From NCBI RefSeq assembly GCF_900143565.1, contig NZ_FREX01000002.1:691046-725031 (forward strand): a stretch of DNA of 33,986 nt. Direction: 5' to 3'. Position 1 is the stretch's first letter, and every line of letters starts with the position of its first letter. The notes under the pieces are model-generated. The model searched no databases and had not been told where the DNA came from. It worked only from the letters and a program-made list of their open reading frames with translations. The position numbers and the translations under genes were made by a program. This document shows positions 6,955 to 16,056 of this stretch, one piece after another. This DNA comes from Pseudovibrio sp. Alg231-02. GTDB lineage: Bacteria > Pseudomonadota > Alphaproteobacteria > Rhizobiales > Stappiaceae.

Positions 6955-8525
6955 GTATACCTCGCGAGTTTAGCCGAGATACAAGTGAAGGTTATCTGAT
7001 TTCAATTTACCCAGATGTCTGCCTCACTCCTGTTGGGTCCAGCTATGTGCCCATTCCCTATACAATCGTTGCAAAGCAGTCTGATGATGCCAATACCTGC
7101 CCGACAGTCCGCGCAACTAAAAAGCGGGTCCATACAATGGGCTCAATCATCACCAAGTGTTCTGGTGATGCAGCCGGCACAGGCAAAGGTGTTAAATCTG
7201 GCACGATTGAAAGCGTTTGCCACCCTAAGGAACACTCTTCCCGTGTTCGGGCCTGCGGTCATTTCGTGATCAGACAGAATGATGTCTGGTACATGAATAA
7301 CAAGAATACACAAGGGAAACTTAATTATGTGAAGCGGACTGATATTGATCAGCTGACACCGCCGATTTACTTTGCTGATCAGCAAGCAGATGATGGTGCA
7401 GATACCTCAGCATCAGGATCTTCCGACCAGCCACCTCAAGTGATGAGCGATGCTTCACCTGATCCTATTATTGCTGGCGCTCAATATGCTTCTGCAACCA
7501 CGGCTACCAGTACGGTGTTATCGCCACCGCCAGCACAGCAGGCAACACCTCCAGAAGCACCACCTTACAACCCAAATTCAAAAAAAGTTCCGCCGACAGC
7601 AAACAACGACAACAAGCTCAAATCAAAGAAAAACCGCTGGTGGTCTCGAGTACTGCTTCAGCTAGCACGTAATCCTCAAGCTGCGGCTACATTACCGCTT
7701 GGAGCAGCGGCAGCAGGGATTGGAGCAGTTGGTGTTGAACGTGCGAAGAATCTTTCTGACGGATACAATCCACTGACTGGAGAAATCGCTCCTGGCACAC
7801 CGTTTTTAAGGCAACCTATTGGGGATCAGCTATCACCAGCTCCAGATTTGCAACCAAATCCGCAAGTTGACCCATCTTGGGTGGACCCTTCTTCGCCTGC
7901 AACAGAACAGCAACGCCAAATTCAAAGCCAAGTTGAACCAAACGAAAGTATTGACACGCCACCAGGTACGGGCCTTTCAACTGAAACTACGCGCGTCTCA
8001 GGTCGGGACAATGACGATGATGACGATGATCGGTGCCGGCTAAGACCTTACAAGGCAGGATGTGGCGATGTGCCGGGCAGATCGACTCCGCACCATGTGG
8101 TCGCAGACCGGTCATTCAGAGCTCCAGGCAAGGGAGGAGCTGTATATGATGGCGGCGTACCCCATGCAGAAGGCTTGTGTATCTGTGTTGAAGGCGCGAC
8201 GCCGAAGATGCATGAACCTGGAAGCAACATGCACGGGCGAGTTCATCTTCGGCAGAACGAGGGTGAGAAAGCGTTGGGACAACAGGGAGAGCCAGTTGGC
8301 ACAGCTACTCTTGTAGATTTGGAAGGCAATGGCGCAAAAGCAGCTGCTCAAGAAACGGGGTGTGATGAGACTGTAATGAAAGCGCAGCTTCGCACCTACC
8401 ATCAGGCCCGCGGCTTGGGACCAAATACAAGATGGAGAGCTGATCCCACCGGGCGGTTAGCTGTTGATCCCAATAGTGTTGGCACCGGGGGTGGAACAGG
8501 TCTACCATCAGACAATGTTTTCTAG
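6951..8525 (+). CDS. PAAR-like (DUF4150) protein with C-terminal HNH/Endo VII-type nuclease toxin
   Basis: This 524-residue polymorphic T6SS effector has three parts. Residues about 10-130 are a PAAR-like tip domain (YPDVCLTPVGSSYVPIPYTIV, then HTMGSIITKCSGDAAGTGKG). Residues about 140-355 are a proline/glutamine-rich linker with a small hydrophobic patch near 245-260 and a run of aspartates at 353-360. Residues about 361-500 form the predicted toxin, with paired histidines H381-H382 in GRSTPHHVVADRSF, cysteines at 362, 371, 410 and 412, and a later MHGRVH. The HH signature with flanking cysteines resembles the GHH/SHH-type HNH/Endo VII nuclease toxins; the exact subfamily is uncertain. The gene overlaps the DUF2169 gene by four bases and is followed 14 bases later by its probable immunity gene. 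Confidence 0.8.
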   Translation: MSIPREFSRDTSEGYLISIYPDVCLTPVGSSYVPIPYTIVAKQSDDANTCPTVRATKKRVHTMGSIITKCSGDAAGTGKGVKSGTIESVCHPKEHSSRVRACGHFVIRQNDVWYMNNKNTQGKLNYVKRTDIDQLTPPIYFADQQADDGADTSASGSSDQPPQVMSDASPDPIIAGAQYASATTATSTVLSPPPAQQATPPEAPPYNPNSKKVPPTANNDNKLKSKKNRWWSRVLLQLARNPQAAATLPLGAAAAGIGAVGVERAKNLSDGYNPLTGEIAPGTPFLRQPIGDQLSPAPDLQPNPQVDPSWVDPSSPATEQQRQIQSQVEPNESIDTPPGTGLSTETTRVSGRDNDDDDDDRCRLRPYKAGCGDVPGRSTPHHVVADRSFRAPGKGGAVYDGGVPHAEGLCICVEGATPKMHEPGSNMHGRVHLRQNEGEKALGQQGEPVGTATLVDLEGNGAKAAAQETGCDETVMKAQLRTYHQARGLGPNTRWRADPTGRLAVDPNSVGTGGGTGLPSDNVF

Positions 8526-8539
8526 GAGTTTTCTCAAAT

Positions 8540-9568
8540 ATGACTATACAGCTTGAACCCGCTTTGATTTCCGGCGGTCATGCTATTTCGGATACGGCTT
8601 TGATGTTGCATGCTGTTCCCGATAAGCTAAATGTTGAGGAATATGACTTTACTAGGGTTTTCTATCTGAACTTAAATCCAGCGGCCCCTAAAGAATGGGC
8701 ACATCAAGACTGGCTTGATGCGTCGGTAGTGTCGACATGTGACATTAAAAATGGTCCCGCCGGAATGCCGGCAGGTTGCGAACTTTCAAATCATGGTTTG
8801 GTAAAGATTCATAATTCTTACGGAACTGAAATAGAGCAAATACCAGGAGCCGGACTAATTGCAGATGATGGCCGTGGCGAACTAACTTGCATGCGGCGTA
8901 TAGGCAAGAAACTATTTGCTTGTGGAATTAATGCGCAAGTTTACAAGCGCGATGAAGGGAGGTGGCATAGTATTGGCGGCAAAATGGGAGAAAAAGTAAC
9001 GACCCTACTAGAGCGAAGGTCTGCAATAATTAAGGCAGGGGAGTATTCAACACGCAGTGATGAGATATCTGATATAATGGATCAGATTCCATACTTCATT
9101 TTCATTAACGGTATTGCGGAGGATGATATCTATGTTACAGGCTCTCGCAATACAATTTATCATTTCGATGGCACAGAATGGGAACGGGTCCTCAGCGATA
9201 CTGAAGCCTCTCTATCTGATATTCATCCAATTTCAAAAGATGAAATCTACATCACAGGTTTTGAAGGCACTCTTTTAAAAGGAAACGCAAAGGAGGGGTT
9301 TCGCTCCATCGTTGACCCGCTGTCTTCTTATTTAAACTTCCTGTTCATTCGCAAGTTCCAAGACAAGGTTTATGTCGGCAACGATGACGGATTGTTCCAG
9401 TTGCAAGGAGATCGCATAGTTAAGGTTGACGAATATCCAGGAAAACAAGTGCGTATTCTGGATAGCGTGAGCGACAACATCCTCTGGCTTGCTTGTGCTC
9501 GTCACGCTTACCGCTTCGATGGGATAGATTTTCATGTCCACGAACATCCGGACAACATTGGTCTTTAA
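8540..9568 (+). CDS. beta-propeller-like protein, likely immunity to the nuclease effector
   Basis: The 342-residue product has no signal peptide. Its second half contains repeated blade-like units: DDIYVTGSRNTIYHFDGTEW, DEIYITGFEGTLLKGN, KVYVGNDDGLFQLQGDRIV and NILWLACARHAYRFDGIDF. An earlier unit is KKLFACGINAQVYKRDEGRW. The pattern suggests a cytoplasmic beta-propeller. The gene begins 14 bases after the nuclease effector, with AGGAG at the junction, and ends the T6SS operon. By position it is the expected immunity protein for the nuclease, which must be neutralised in the cytoplasm. Assignment is by position; I know of no sequence signature for immunity here. Confidence 0.65.
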   Translation: MTIQLEPALISGGHAISDTALMLHAVPDKLNVEEYDFTRVFYLNLNPAAPKEWAHQDWLDASVVSTCDIKNGPAGMPAGCELSNHGLVKIHNSYGTEIEQIPGAGLIADDGRGELTCMRRIGKKLFACGINAQVYKRDEGRWHSIGGKMGEKVTTLLERRSAIIKAGEYSTRSDEISDIMDQIPYFIFINGIAEDDIYVTGSRNTIYHFDGTEWERVLSDTEASLSDIHPISKDEIYITGFEGTLLKGNAKEGFRSIVDPLSSYLNFLFIRKFQDKVYVGNDDGLFQLQGDRIVKVDEYPGKQVRILDSVSDNILWLACARHAYRFDGIDFHVHEHPDNIGL

Positions 9569-9777
9569 CAACGATATGTAGCAGAAGCGCTTTAACCAGA
9601 GACGAACCATGCCTGTACGAAGGTCTTGTGTAGTCACTCAGCAACGAGCTAGTCAAAGTCGACCTATGGTTGGAGTCACGTATTGGCTGTAGGCGGCTAA
9701 ATTTCGACCGAATGCCCGCAATTGGTCAGGCGGAAAACTCAAGAGTGCGGAGCTGCTCCCTACCAGCTCCTTGGTTG

Positions 9778-10410
9778 CTAAATGTCGATTTTCTCTGACA
9801 ACGAAAGTGCATCTTCAAGATCGATACCTAGGTATCTGACAGGGCTGTCCATCTTTGTGTGGCCAAGAAGAAGCTGCACGGCTCGAAGATTACCTGTCTT
9901 CTTGTTGATTTGCGCGACCTTAGTTCTGCGCATTGAGTGTGTACCGTAAGAGCTTGGTTCTAGCCCGATTGATAGAACCCACTCTTTCAGCATTCGGCCA
10001 TATTGTCGTGTCGAAATATGCGGCCTGTCATGAAACCGGCCTGGCCACAAGTACTCTGACCCGATCATTTCTGGACTGTCTATCCATTTTGACAAGGCTG
10101 ATCTGTTTCCCTCCATGAGTTCACACTGCACAGGCTTACCGGTCTTACTCTGTATTATTGAAGTGCGCTCTTTCACTCGCCCTGAAGTAAAAACAACGAC
10201 AACCTTAAGACGTACAAGGTTACACCCTCTGAGTTTGCTGTTGATCGCTGTATTGAACAAAGCTAGCTCACGTATTTTGTCTGCGAGTTCAAGGAGAACA
10301 CGAACGGCCCAAACGTGTTTTGGTAGTAAAGGGCGCTTTTGCCCGACAATCCTGCAGCGATTCCAGTCTGGTTTTACTGGTCGGATCATAGGAAGGTTTG
10401 ATATGATCAT
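9778..10410 (-). CDS. short tyrosine recombinase/integrase
   Basis: The 210-residue product is a catalytic-domain-only tyrosine recombinase. Catalytic residues can be read in order: Arg in NSKLRGCNLV, Lys in QSKTGKP, the His-x-x-Arg in THSMRRTKV, His in LLLGHTKM and the nucleophile Tyr in PVRYLGID. The N-terminal core-binding domain of phage integrases is missing; short stand-alone recombinases of this kind occur on plasmids and islands. The ATG at 10410 has GGAGGAG five bases upstream. It stands alone between the T6SS island and a patch of small genes. Its role as integrase of a neighbouring element is possible, but no att site could be identified. Confidence 0.8.
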   Translation of the reverse strand: MIISNLPMIRPVKPDWNRCRIVGQKRPLLPKHVWAVRVLLELADKIRELALFNTAINSKLRGCNLVRLKVVVVFTSGRVKERTSIIQSKTGKPVQCELMEGNRSALSKWIDSPEMIGSEYLWPGRFHDRPHISTRQYGRMLKEWVLSIGLEPSSYGTHSMRRTKVAQINKKTGNLRAVQLLLGHTKMDSPVRYLGIDLEDALSLSEKIDI

Positions 10411-10752
10411 AACAGCTCCTCCGTACCGCCCTCAACCACTACATCTAGTTAATCTTACAGCGTACAGAAGACGGTATTGAGGTCTAAGTTGGTAAGAAAC
10501 AAGGAACTACTGGCTTATTTGCCAAGCGTTGCTCAGAAGACCAGAATATGTGCAGCATAATTTTTGGCAAAGTTGATTGATGACTGAAATCGTAATGATA
10601 TCGGGCGGTGGGCTCAACAGCTGACATCCGCACTTTTCAATCAACAATTGTAGCGGTCTGAGTAGTGGCCCCAAGAAAGTCAGTAAATTTAATCAGCGTC
10701 TCAGTGTACTATTCTAGATTTTATAAATATCAGTCCATCTGGGGGTTTGACT
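10411..10752. other. intergenic region without recognisable gene
   Basis: About 340 bases between the recombinase and the small membrane-protein gene. I see no supported gene or RNA. An AT-rich stretch near 10715-10735 (TTTATAAATAT) could include a -10 region for the gene that follows. Confidence 0.4.
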
Positions 10753-11004
10753 ATGTTTTTTGCAAAATTATGCCGTATTGCTGCCTACTTGGCTCTGGTT
10801 CTTGGTGCATTCAAAGTCGTTATGGGTTTATTTGGGGCATCATTTCCACCTGAAGATCGTATCGCCTTCGCACGACACGTTTTGGGTTCTGCAGATACTG
10901 GAGAAGCCATCGACAAAGGCACATATTATATTGGTATTGCCATTATCTTTGGCGTCCTTTTCGAGATCTGCTCCCACATAAAACAAATCAATGACAAATC
11001 CTAA
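10753..11004 (+). CDS. small two-helix membrane protein
   Basis: The product has about 83 residues with a hydrophobic helix at about 5-28 (IAAYLALVLGAFKVVMGLF) and another at about 58-74 (YYIGIAIIFGVLFEICSHI). Between them is a polar loop, PPEDRIAFARHVLGSADTGEA. The ATG at 10753 is preferred over a TTG two codons upstream because GGGGG lies at suitable spacing. It precedes a secreted-protein gene by 12 bases and probably shares its transcript. The family is not recognised. Confidence 0.6.
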   Translation: MFFAKLCRIAAYLALVLGAFKVVMGLFGASFPPEDRIAFARHVLGSADTGEAIDKGTYYIGIAIIFGVLFEICSHIKQINDKS

Positions 11005-11016
11005 AAAGGAGAAGAT

Positions 11017-11280
11017 ATGCGCGGCTTGCTTCTTATAATCATTGTTTTATCAATTGCCTTGCCGTCTTCTGTTTTCAGCCAAACTCACATCTATACTTTA
11101 TACCGAAATTCTGTTTTGGATCCCAGCATGAGAATCCACATTGCCACTTTTGATGCATCTGACGGAATTGAATATAATTCGGGAAATTGCTGGTTAACGG
11201 CACGACTGTTTAACGATCAAGACGGCATCAAAACAACATTCTGGTGCGAAGAAGGTAGATTTAAGGGATCATCCAACTAA
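11017..11280 (+). CDS. small secreted or periplasmic protein
   Basis: This 87-residue product begins with a clear signal peptide (MRGLLLIIIVLSIALPSSVFSQ, split here only by its likely cleavage after about residue 21). The mature part of about 65 residues has two cysteines, in NSGNCWLTARLF and FWCEEGRF, that could form one disulfide. AGGAG lies seven bases before the ATG. It follows the small membrane-protein gene closely and is followed 11 bases later by a truncated gene with its own ribosome site. The family is not recognised. Confidence 0.65.
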   Translation: MRGLLLIIIVLSIALPSSVFSQTHIYTLYRNSVLDPSMRIHIATFDASDGIEYNSGNCWLTARLFNDQDGIKTTFWCEEGRFKGSSN

Positions 11281-11291
11281 GGAGTCGCTCT

Positions 11292-11690
11292 ATGCCGCTT
11301 CCCTGTAAAAAGCTTCAAGAATTGGTGTTACCCGCCTATGCTCCCTGCGCGCACTTTGGCATTTGTCGAGAAGCTCAGTTTGGCCCGAATTTCGGCCATG
11401 TCCCAAGAGGTTTCCTAGGTGCAACAGGCACACCTGAAGATGTGGAGCTGGTAATGGTGCTCTCTGAACCTGGACACCCGCATGCGCAAGAGCGCTATAA
11501 CGCAAAGAGTACTCCAGAACAGGTACTCAACGAGAGTTTAAGCTATGTATATGAGTGCTTTGCATCCGGCGCAGATCTATTTCATCGAAATGCAAGGTGG
11601 TTCATAGATCAGCGCGAACAGGATTTAGATGCTTCTGTATGTCCAGCTTGCTTTAAGGACGGACACTCTGCGCAAATCTATTGGTTGTAG
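11292..11690 (+). CDS. probable truncated uracil-DNA-glycosylase-like protein
   Basis: The 132-residue product starts with a segment that looks like the N-terminus of a uracil-DNA-glycosylase-like family: CAHFGICREAQFGPNFGHVP, then RGFLGATGTPEDVELVMVLS, then EPGHPHAQERY. After FHRNARWFIDQ the sequence becomes atypical (SVCPACFKDGHSAQ) and ends, without the glycosylase core expected further on. Its last 13 bases overlap the end of the opposite-strand gene. It is most likely the 5' remnant of a longer gene cut by rearrangement, so enzymatic activity is doubtful. The ATG at 11292 has a good site (AAGGAG) upstream. The family assignment is from memory of the motif pattern and is uncertain. Confidence 0.45.
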   Translation: MPLPCKKLQELVLPAYAPCAHFGICREAQFGPNFGHVPRGFLGATGTPEDVELVMVLSEPGHPHAQERYNAKSTPEQVLNESLSYVYECFASGADLFHRNARWFIDQREQDLDASVCPACFKDGHSAQIYWL

Positions 11691-12103
11691 TAGTCTTGGA
11701 TCTTTTTAATTTCTCGGCCAGCAAAGGGCAAAAACTCGTCGATCAGCTGACGGTAGAGGATCTGCATTTCAGATACTGCAACACGGTTTTCGATCTGCTC
11801 TGTGTAATGGGAAAAGCGCGCTTTCTTTGCTTTTGCAGAAACCTGGCGCAAGAGTTCAACGTTGTAAGCGACCCACTGGCGGTGCAATAGAAATTGAAAG
11901 AGGAGTTTGCGCCCCTCTTCGCTGGCGGCAACCTGCTCAAGGCTCTTGTCGCTCTTTTCCATCATCCGATAGAGTGTATCAATAGTTTCATCAGTCATCT
12001 CCTGAGTACACTCAACCCAACCAGCAACCTGAATCTGTTGCTCTTTGACTGCGTTATCGAGTAGTTTCTGGCGCTTCCGCTCAGCCCATTTCCAAATCAT
12101 CAC
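11678..12103 (-). CDS. hypothetical helical cytoplasmic protein
   Basis: This 141-residue, highly charged protein appears all-helical (QEMTDETIDTLYRMMEKSDK, EIKKIQDYYNQ at the end). No signal peptide, membrane helix or catalytic motif is visible. Two ATG codons stand at the start, with AAGGA upstream. The gene converges on the truncated gene to its left, with a 13-base overlap at the 3' ends. The family is not recognised; composition and length are consistent with a real gene. Confidence 0.55.
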   Translation of the reverse strand: MMIWKWAERKRQKLLDNAVKEQQIQVAGWVECTQEMTDETIDTLYRMMEKSDKSLEQVAASEEGRKLLFQFLLHRQWVAYNVELLRQVSAKAKKARFSHYTEQIENRVAVSEMQILYRQLIDEFLPFAGREIKKIQDYYNQ

Positions 12104-12364
12104 CAGTTCCTTAAGTGTTGGTATCCATCGCCTTCAAAGTGTCTGATTAGTGCAATCTTGAAAACTTCATGGAATTGATGGTGATATTTGACGCATTATT
12201 TTCGAAGTTTGCTCGTTGGGTGAGCTATCTTATGGGCATGGCTACTTCGAGATCAGTCGGGCCAGAAGCGGACACTCGGGCAGTTCTATCATGGGTTGAG
12301 ACACGCTAACCCGAAGTCCCTCCATTTTTCTCAAACCAGGCCACTTTTTGGTGGTCCCCATCTA

Positions 12365-12970
12365 TCAAGCCTCCCAACTCGGTCTGTTGCGCATGGTGTC
12401 AGCCCATCTCAATACATGAGAGCAATCGCCGGGAATAGGTATGTTAAAAGCGTCTGCGAGCATCAGCGCAGTCATACCTTCGACATCGGCGAAGCTAAAG
12501 GTATCGCCGGCAATAAAAGGCCGTCGGTCAGACATCTCGTCGTTCAACCAGATCCACTTTGCGGGAATAGATTGACGCTGGGTCTCAGCAAATTCAGGCA
12601 CTTGATCTACTACCTCGGCGAAGAGAGCCATCGCATGCCGAACCATCAGGCCGTAGGCCATGAAGATATGGCTGTGGATGCGCTCGCTCCACATCGCGAT
12701 ATTGCCTTGATCAAATGCGCTGACACCCATCAGCGGAATCTTGGGGAATTTAATATCAAGAAACCGACATATCGCCCGGCTTTCCGTGATGACACGGCCA
12801 TCATCCAGCTCAAGAGCAGGAACCTCTCCCAGGGAATTTATCTTGCGATATTCAGGAGTGCGTGTGCCGCTGCCAAGCTCAAGCTCGACACGTGGAATAC
12901 TGATGTCTTTTTCGGATATGAAAATGCGGACACGCTTGGTGTTTCCAGACATAGAGTTGTAGAGTTTCAT
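12365..12970 (-). CDS. glutathione S-transferase family protein
   Basis: The 201-residue product has GST architecture. The N-terminal thioredoxin-like domain (about 1-75) begins MKLYNSMSGNTKRVRIF and contains the cis-proline loop GEVPALELDDG followed by the glutathione-binding ITESRAICRFLD. The helical C-terminal domain has the N-capping motif FSFADVEGMTALMLAD. GSTs of this type conjugate glutathione or act as small stress reductases in the cytoplasm. The substrate cannot be read from the sequence. It stands alone, with no operon partner, upstream of an IS110 remnant. A plus-strand frame covering the same bases is a shadow. Confidence 0.85.
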   Translation of the reverse strand: MKLYNSMSGNTKRVRIFISEKDISIPRVELELGSGTRTPEYRKINSLGEVPALELDDGRVITESRAICRFLDIKFPKIPLMGVSAFDQGNIAMWSERIHSHIFMAYGLMVRHAMALFAEVVDQVPEFAETQRQSIPAKWIWLNDEMSDRRPFIAGDTFSFADVEGMTALMLADAFNIPIPGDCSHVLRWADTMRNRPSWEA

Positions 12971-13124
12971 GTCAATCTAGGTCCTTTTTAGTTTGTCATA
13001 GGAGATTCCGCGACAGAGCCTTCTCCATGTGAGCGACCTTGATGGGTTGGATGCCCCACCCCGACGGCATCGCAATGTGCCATTATAGTTAGACTTGGTC
13101 TTACTAACAAAGGGAGCAGCATCC

Positions 13125-13382
13125 ATGGAAGAAGTTAGCATCATTGGGATTGATCTTGCAAAGCGTGTTTTTCAACTCCATGGGGCCCGAGGTGACGGGT
13201 CAGTTGCGTTCCGTAAGAAATTATCACGCAAGCAGTTGCTACCGTTTTTGGGCAAGCAGCCTCCCTGTATTGTTGCAATGGAGGCTTGTGCGAGTTCCCA
13301 TTATTGGGGCCGTGAGATTGGCGTCAGCATTCTCAACACAATAACCAAACTCGGCAGGCCCGCGTTCGAAGCAATCCCATGA
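13125..13382 (+). pseudogene. IS110 family transposase, 5' remnant
   Basis: From the ATG at 13125 (GGGAG upstream) the frame reads MEEVSIIGIDLAKRVFQLHG and later VAMEACASSHYWGREI, which are the N-terminal DEDD catalytic-domain motifs of IS110 transposases (first Asp in GIDLAK, Glu in AMEACASS). After about residue 66 the similarity stops and the frame ends at about 85 residues, against about 300-400 for an intact transposase. It is a dead fragment. No terminal inverted repeats are expected for this family, so the original element boundaries cannot be read. Confidence 0.85.
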
Positions 13383-13480
13383 CCTGAATTTACGGGTTTG
13401 GGCGTGCTTTAAGCTATTCACGACCCGTGCAACAAGGCCATCCTAGGTTTAGATCTCGCTCTGGCTGGGGCTGTCCGGTC

Positions 13481-13572
13481 TCAGGTCGAACGTCAGGTAT
13501 GGTCACTCAGCAACATGCCTGTAATCAGGGCCATTACCTGCCATTCAAGTGTTTCCATCAAGAGTTGAGGCT
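13481..13572. repeat. diverged dispersed repeat, copy 1 (beside IS110 remnant)
   Basis: The first 38 bases match 31 positions of 28251-28288, including the exact core CAGGTATGGTCAC, and both copies end about 85-90 bases later in a similar GAGGCT stretch. A 13-base piece, GTCACTCAGCAAC, also occurs at 9633-9645. It is probably a decayed mobile-element end. Confidence 0.4.
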
Positions 13573-13617
13573 GCCTGCATAGAAGGCACTGTTGTTTCTT
13601 TCGTATTTTGAAAGAAC

Positions 13618-14499
13618 TTACTTTCTATCTTGAATGAATGTCAGAATTGTCCGCTCCAGCTCTCCTGCTGCTGGGGAAGCGGGTGTTTCTGATTTTCTGA
13701 TAAGTTCAATTTCTCGTTGGAGGCCTGCTCCTGGAAGCGGAACAAAACTGATCTCGTCTGTGTTGAGTATCTGAGCACTTGTCTCAGGTAGAATAGTAAT
13801 GCCGACCTTATTACGGATCATTGCTATCAATGATGTTATGTTATGGACTTTTAGACCAGATTCAGCGTGTAGCCTCTGACAAGCTGAAACCTGAATCGAC
13901 TGAGACAGATTGTTTGCAATCAAGCGTTCCCCTTTCAAGTCTTCCCAACTCAAGTCTTGATCTTTTAGAAGCAAACTGCTGGATTTGTGACACAGAATAC
14001 CAAAGCGGTCAGAGAAGAGAGTTTGAGTGTGAAATGAAGTGGCGTGGCCCTGTGTGGAGGCAATGCCCAGATCAATACGGTCTTTTGCTAGCTCGCGTAG
14101 GATGGAAGCAGAATCCATGTCGCGGAGTTCGATGTGAACATCAGGGCGCATAGAAAGGAACCGTGCAATGACTTCCGGCATGATTGTGTTTGCAACAGAT
14201 GGAACGGCGGCCAACCGCACTTTTCCGCTTTTTGCTTTTGCGAAGTTCACAATGTCCTGAACCATGCCGTCAAATTGATAAAGTTCCCGCTCTGCCTGCT
14301 CCAGAACGAAAGATCCAAGCGCTGAGAGCCGGTTCTTACGATCAGTCTCAAACAATGATTGTCCCAGATTTTCTTCCAGTTGTTTTAGCATCATGGAGAG
14401 TGCTGAAGGTGTGCGCCCAAGAACCTCGGCTGCATCACTAAGGTTGCCGGTTCGTGCAACAGCGACGAAGCAACGAAGCATCTCAATCTTGATCTGCAT
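13618..14499 (-). CDS. LysR family transcriptional regulator
   Basis: The 293-residue product has the standard LysR layout. A winged helix-turn-helix is at about 3-60 (IEMLRCFVAVARTGNLSDAA, then GRTPSALSMMLKQLEENLG and LFETDR). A periplasmic-binding-like effector domain follows from about 90 (GKVRLAAVPSVANTIMPEVI, IELRDMDSASILREL, DLGIAST). It is transcribed divergently from the aldehyde dehydrogenase gene with about 105 bases between start codons, the classical arrangement for a LysR regulator controlling the adjacent operon in response to a pathway metabolite. CAGGAA precedes the ATG at 14499. The inducer is unknown; it is probably a substrate or intermediate of the pathway encoded by the operon. 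Confidence 0.93.
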   Translation of the reverse strand: MQIKIEMLRCFVAVARTGNLSDAAEVLGRTPSALSMMLKQLEENLGQSLFETDRKNRLSALGSFVLEQAERELYQFDGMVQDIVNFAKAKSGKVRLAAVPSVANTIMPEVIARFLSMRPDVHIELRDMDSASILRELAKDRIDLGIASTQGHATSFHTQTLFSDRFGILCHKSSSLLLKDQDLSWEDLKGERLIANNLSQSIQVSACQRLHAESGLKVHNITSLIAMIRNKVGITILPETSAQILNTDEISFVPLPGAGLQREIELIRKSETPASPAAGELERTILTFIQDRK

Positions 14500-14604
14500 T
14501 TCAATTTTCCTGAAACAAGTTACAGAAATTTGATTTTGACTGAAATTGCATCATGTGTCCATAGTCTGCTCAGTAATTCTACGGGCGAATAGGCAGCAGA
14601 TCAC
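14500..14604. promoter_or_regulatory. divergent LysR/operon control region
   Basis: This 105-base gap must hold the regulator's promoter and operator and the promoter of the catabolic operon. A possible rightward promoter is TTGACT (14536-14541) with CATAGT (14560-14565), 18 bases apart. The AT-rich stretch at 14519-14546 is the likeliest LysR binding area, but I find no clean T-N11-A palindrome. Confidence 0.4.
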
Positions 14605-16056
14605 ATGGTCGACACAAAACTGAATCTCATTGCAGGAAACTGGACCGCTGGCACAAGCGAAGTTGAGAACCGGAACCCATCGGATCTGAGTGATCTTGTT
14701 GGTCTATTTGCGCAGGCATCTGCTGATCAGCTGGAAGCGACCTTGGACCAGGCACGCATTGCTCAGGCGGAATGGGCTGCTTATGGCATTGAGCGTAAAT
14801 ACAACGTGCTGAATGCGATTGGAACTGAGATGATGGCGCGTGCCGAGGAACTTGGCACTCTGCTTTCTCGTGAAGAAGGTAAACCTCTCGCAGAAGGTAA
14901 GGGCGAAGTCTACCGTGCGGGCCAGTTCTTTACCTACTATGCCGCTGAAACACTGCGTCAGATCGGTGAAAACGCAGATTCAGTGCGGGATGGTATCGAG
15001 GTTGATGTCCGTCGGGAAGCTGTTGGCGTTGTTGCGATCATCTCTCCGTGGAACTTCCCAACAGCAACGGCTTCCTGGAAGATTGCTCCAGCTCTTGCAT
15101 TTGGAAATGCTGTTGTCTGGAAACCGGCAAATTTGACGCCTGCTTCTGCTGTCGCTCTGGCAGAGATTATTGAGCGGCAAGACATACCCAAAGGCCTCTT
15201 CTCACTGGTCATGGGCTCTGGTCGCGACATTGGTCAACGTTTGGTTGAAAGCCCAAAGGTCGATGCGATTTCCTTCACGGGTTCTGTTCCGGTTGGCCGC
15301 GGCATTGCATCAGCAGCTGTTCAGAATTTCACACGTGTTCAGATGGAAATGGGCTCCAAAAATGCTCTTGCAGTCATGGATGATGCCGACCTTGATCTGG
15401 CTGTATCTTTAGCAATCGGAGGGGCGTTTGGCGGAACCGGGCAGAAGTGCACCGCTTCTTCCCGTCTGGTTGTCCACGAAGCCATTCATGATGCGTTTGT
15501 TGAGAAGCTCATTGCTGGCACAAAAGCCATGAAGGTTGGCCATGCATTGCAGAGGGGAACTCAGATTGGTCCGGTCGTTTCTGAACAACAACTCAACGAA
15601 AATCTGGCTTATGTTGAGCTTGGTAAGTCCGAAGGTGCTGAGCTCGCATGTGGTGGGCAGCGTCTGGAGATGCCGACACAGGGTTTCTATATGTCTCCCG
15701 GTGTCTTCCTGAACTCGAATAATTCCATGAAAATCAACCGTGAAGAGATGTTTGCACCATTGGCGGCAGTCATCAAGGTTGGCAGTTATGATGAAGCGCT
15801 CGCGACCGTCAATGACACCAATTTCGGACTGACATCAGGCATCGTGACGCAAAACCTTGCAAGGGCAACCCATTTCCGCAGAAACGCGCGTACTGGGTGT
15901 GTGATGGTTAATCTGCCGACAGCTGGTACTGACTATCACGTTCCATTTGGTGGTCGTGGAGACAGCTCGTATGGCCCACGAGAGCAGGGCTCCCACGCGA
16001 AGGATTTCTACACCATCGTCAAAACCTCCTACATCTCATCCGGAGTTCCTGTGTGA
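14605..16056 (+). CDS. NAD(P)-dependent aldehyde dehydrogenase, semialdehyde-type
   Basis: The 483-residue product has a complete aldehyde dehydrogenase active site: Asn150 in SPWNFP, Glu248 in [11 protein letters not shown] and nucleophile Cys282 in GQKCTASSR. The EMGSKNA variant (in place of the commoner ELGGK), together with the C-terminal motif [20 protein letters not shown], resembles alpha-ketoglutaric semialdehyde dehydrogenases of the hydroxyproline and sugar-acid pathways. It oxidises an aldehyde to a carboxylic acid in the cytoplasm. It is the first gene of the operon; its TGA overlaps the start of the M19-like gene. In this pathway it probably handles a late aldehyde intermediate. 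The actual substrate is unknown. Confidence 0.88.
   Translation: MVDTKLNLIAGNWTAGTSEVENRNPSDLSDLVGLFAQASADQLEATLDQARIAQAEWAAYGIERKYNVLNAIGTEMMARAEELGTLLSREEGKPLAEGKGEVYRAGQFFTYYAAETLRQIGENADSVRDGIEVDVRREAVGVVAIISPWNFPTATASWKIAPALAFGNAVVWKPANLTPASAVALAEIIERQDIPKGLFSLVMGSGRDIGQRLVESPKVDAISFTGSVPVGRGIASAAVQNFTRVQMEMGSKNALAVMDDADLDLAVSLAIGGAFGGTGQKCTASSRLVVHEAIHDAFVEKLIAGTKAMKVGHALQRGTQIGPVVSEQQLNENLAYVELGKSEGAELACGGQRLEMPTQGFYMSPGVFLNSNNSMKINREEMFAPLAAVIKVGSYDEALATVNDTNFGLTSGIVTQNLARATHFRRNARTGCVMVNLPTAGTDYHVPFGGRGDSSYGPREQGSHAKDFYTIVKTSYISSGVPV

Noticed and set aside
12296-12991. Plus-strand open frame of 231 codons
   Set aside because: It is antisense to the GST gene, whose motifs are clear.
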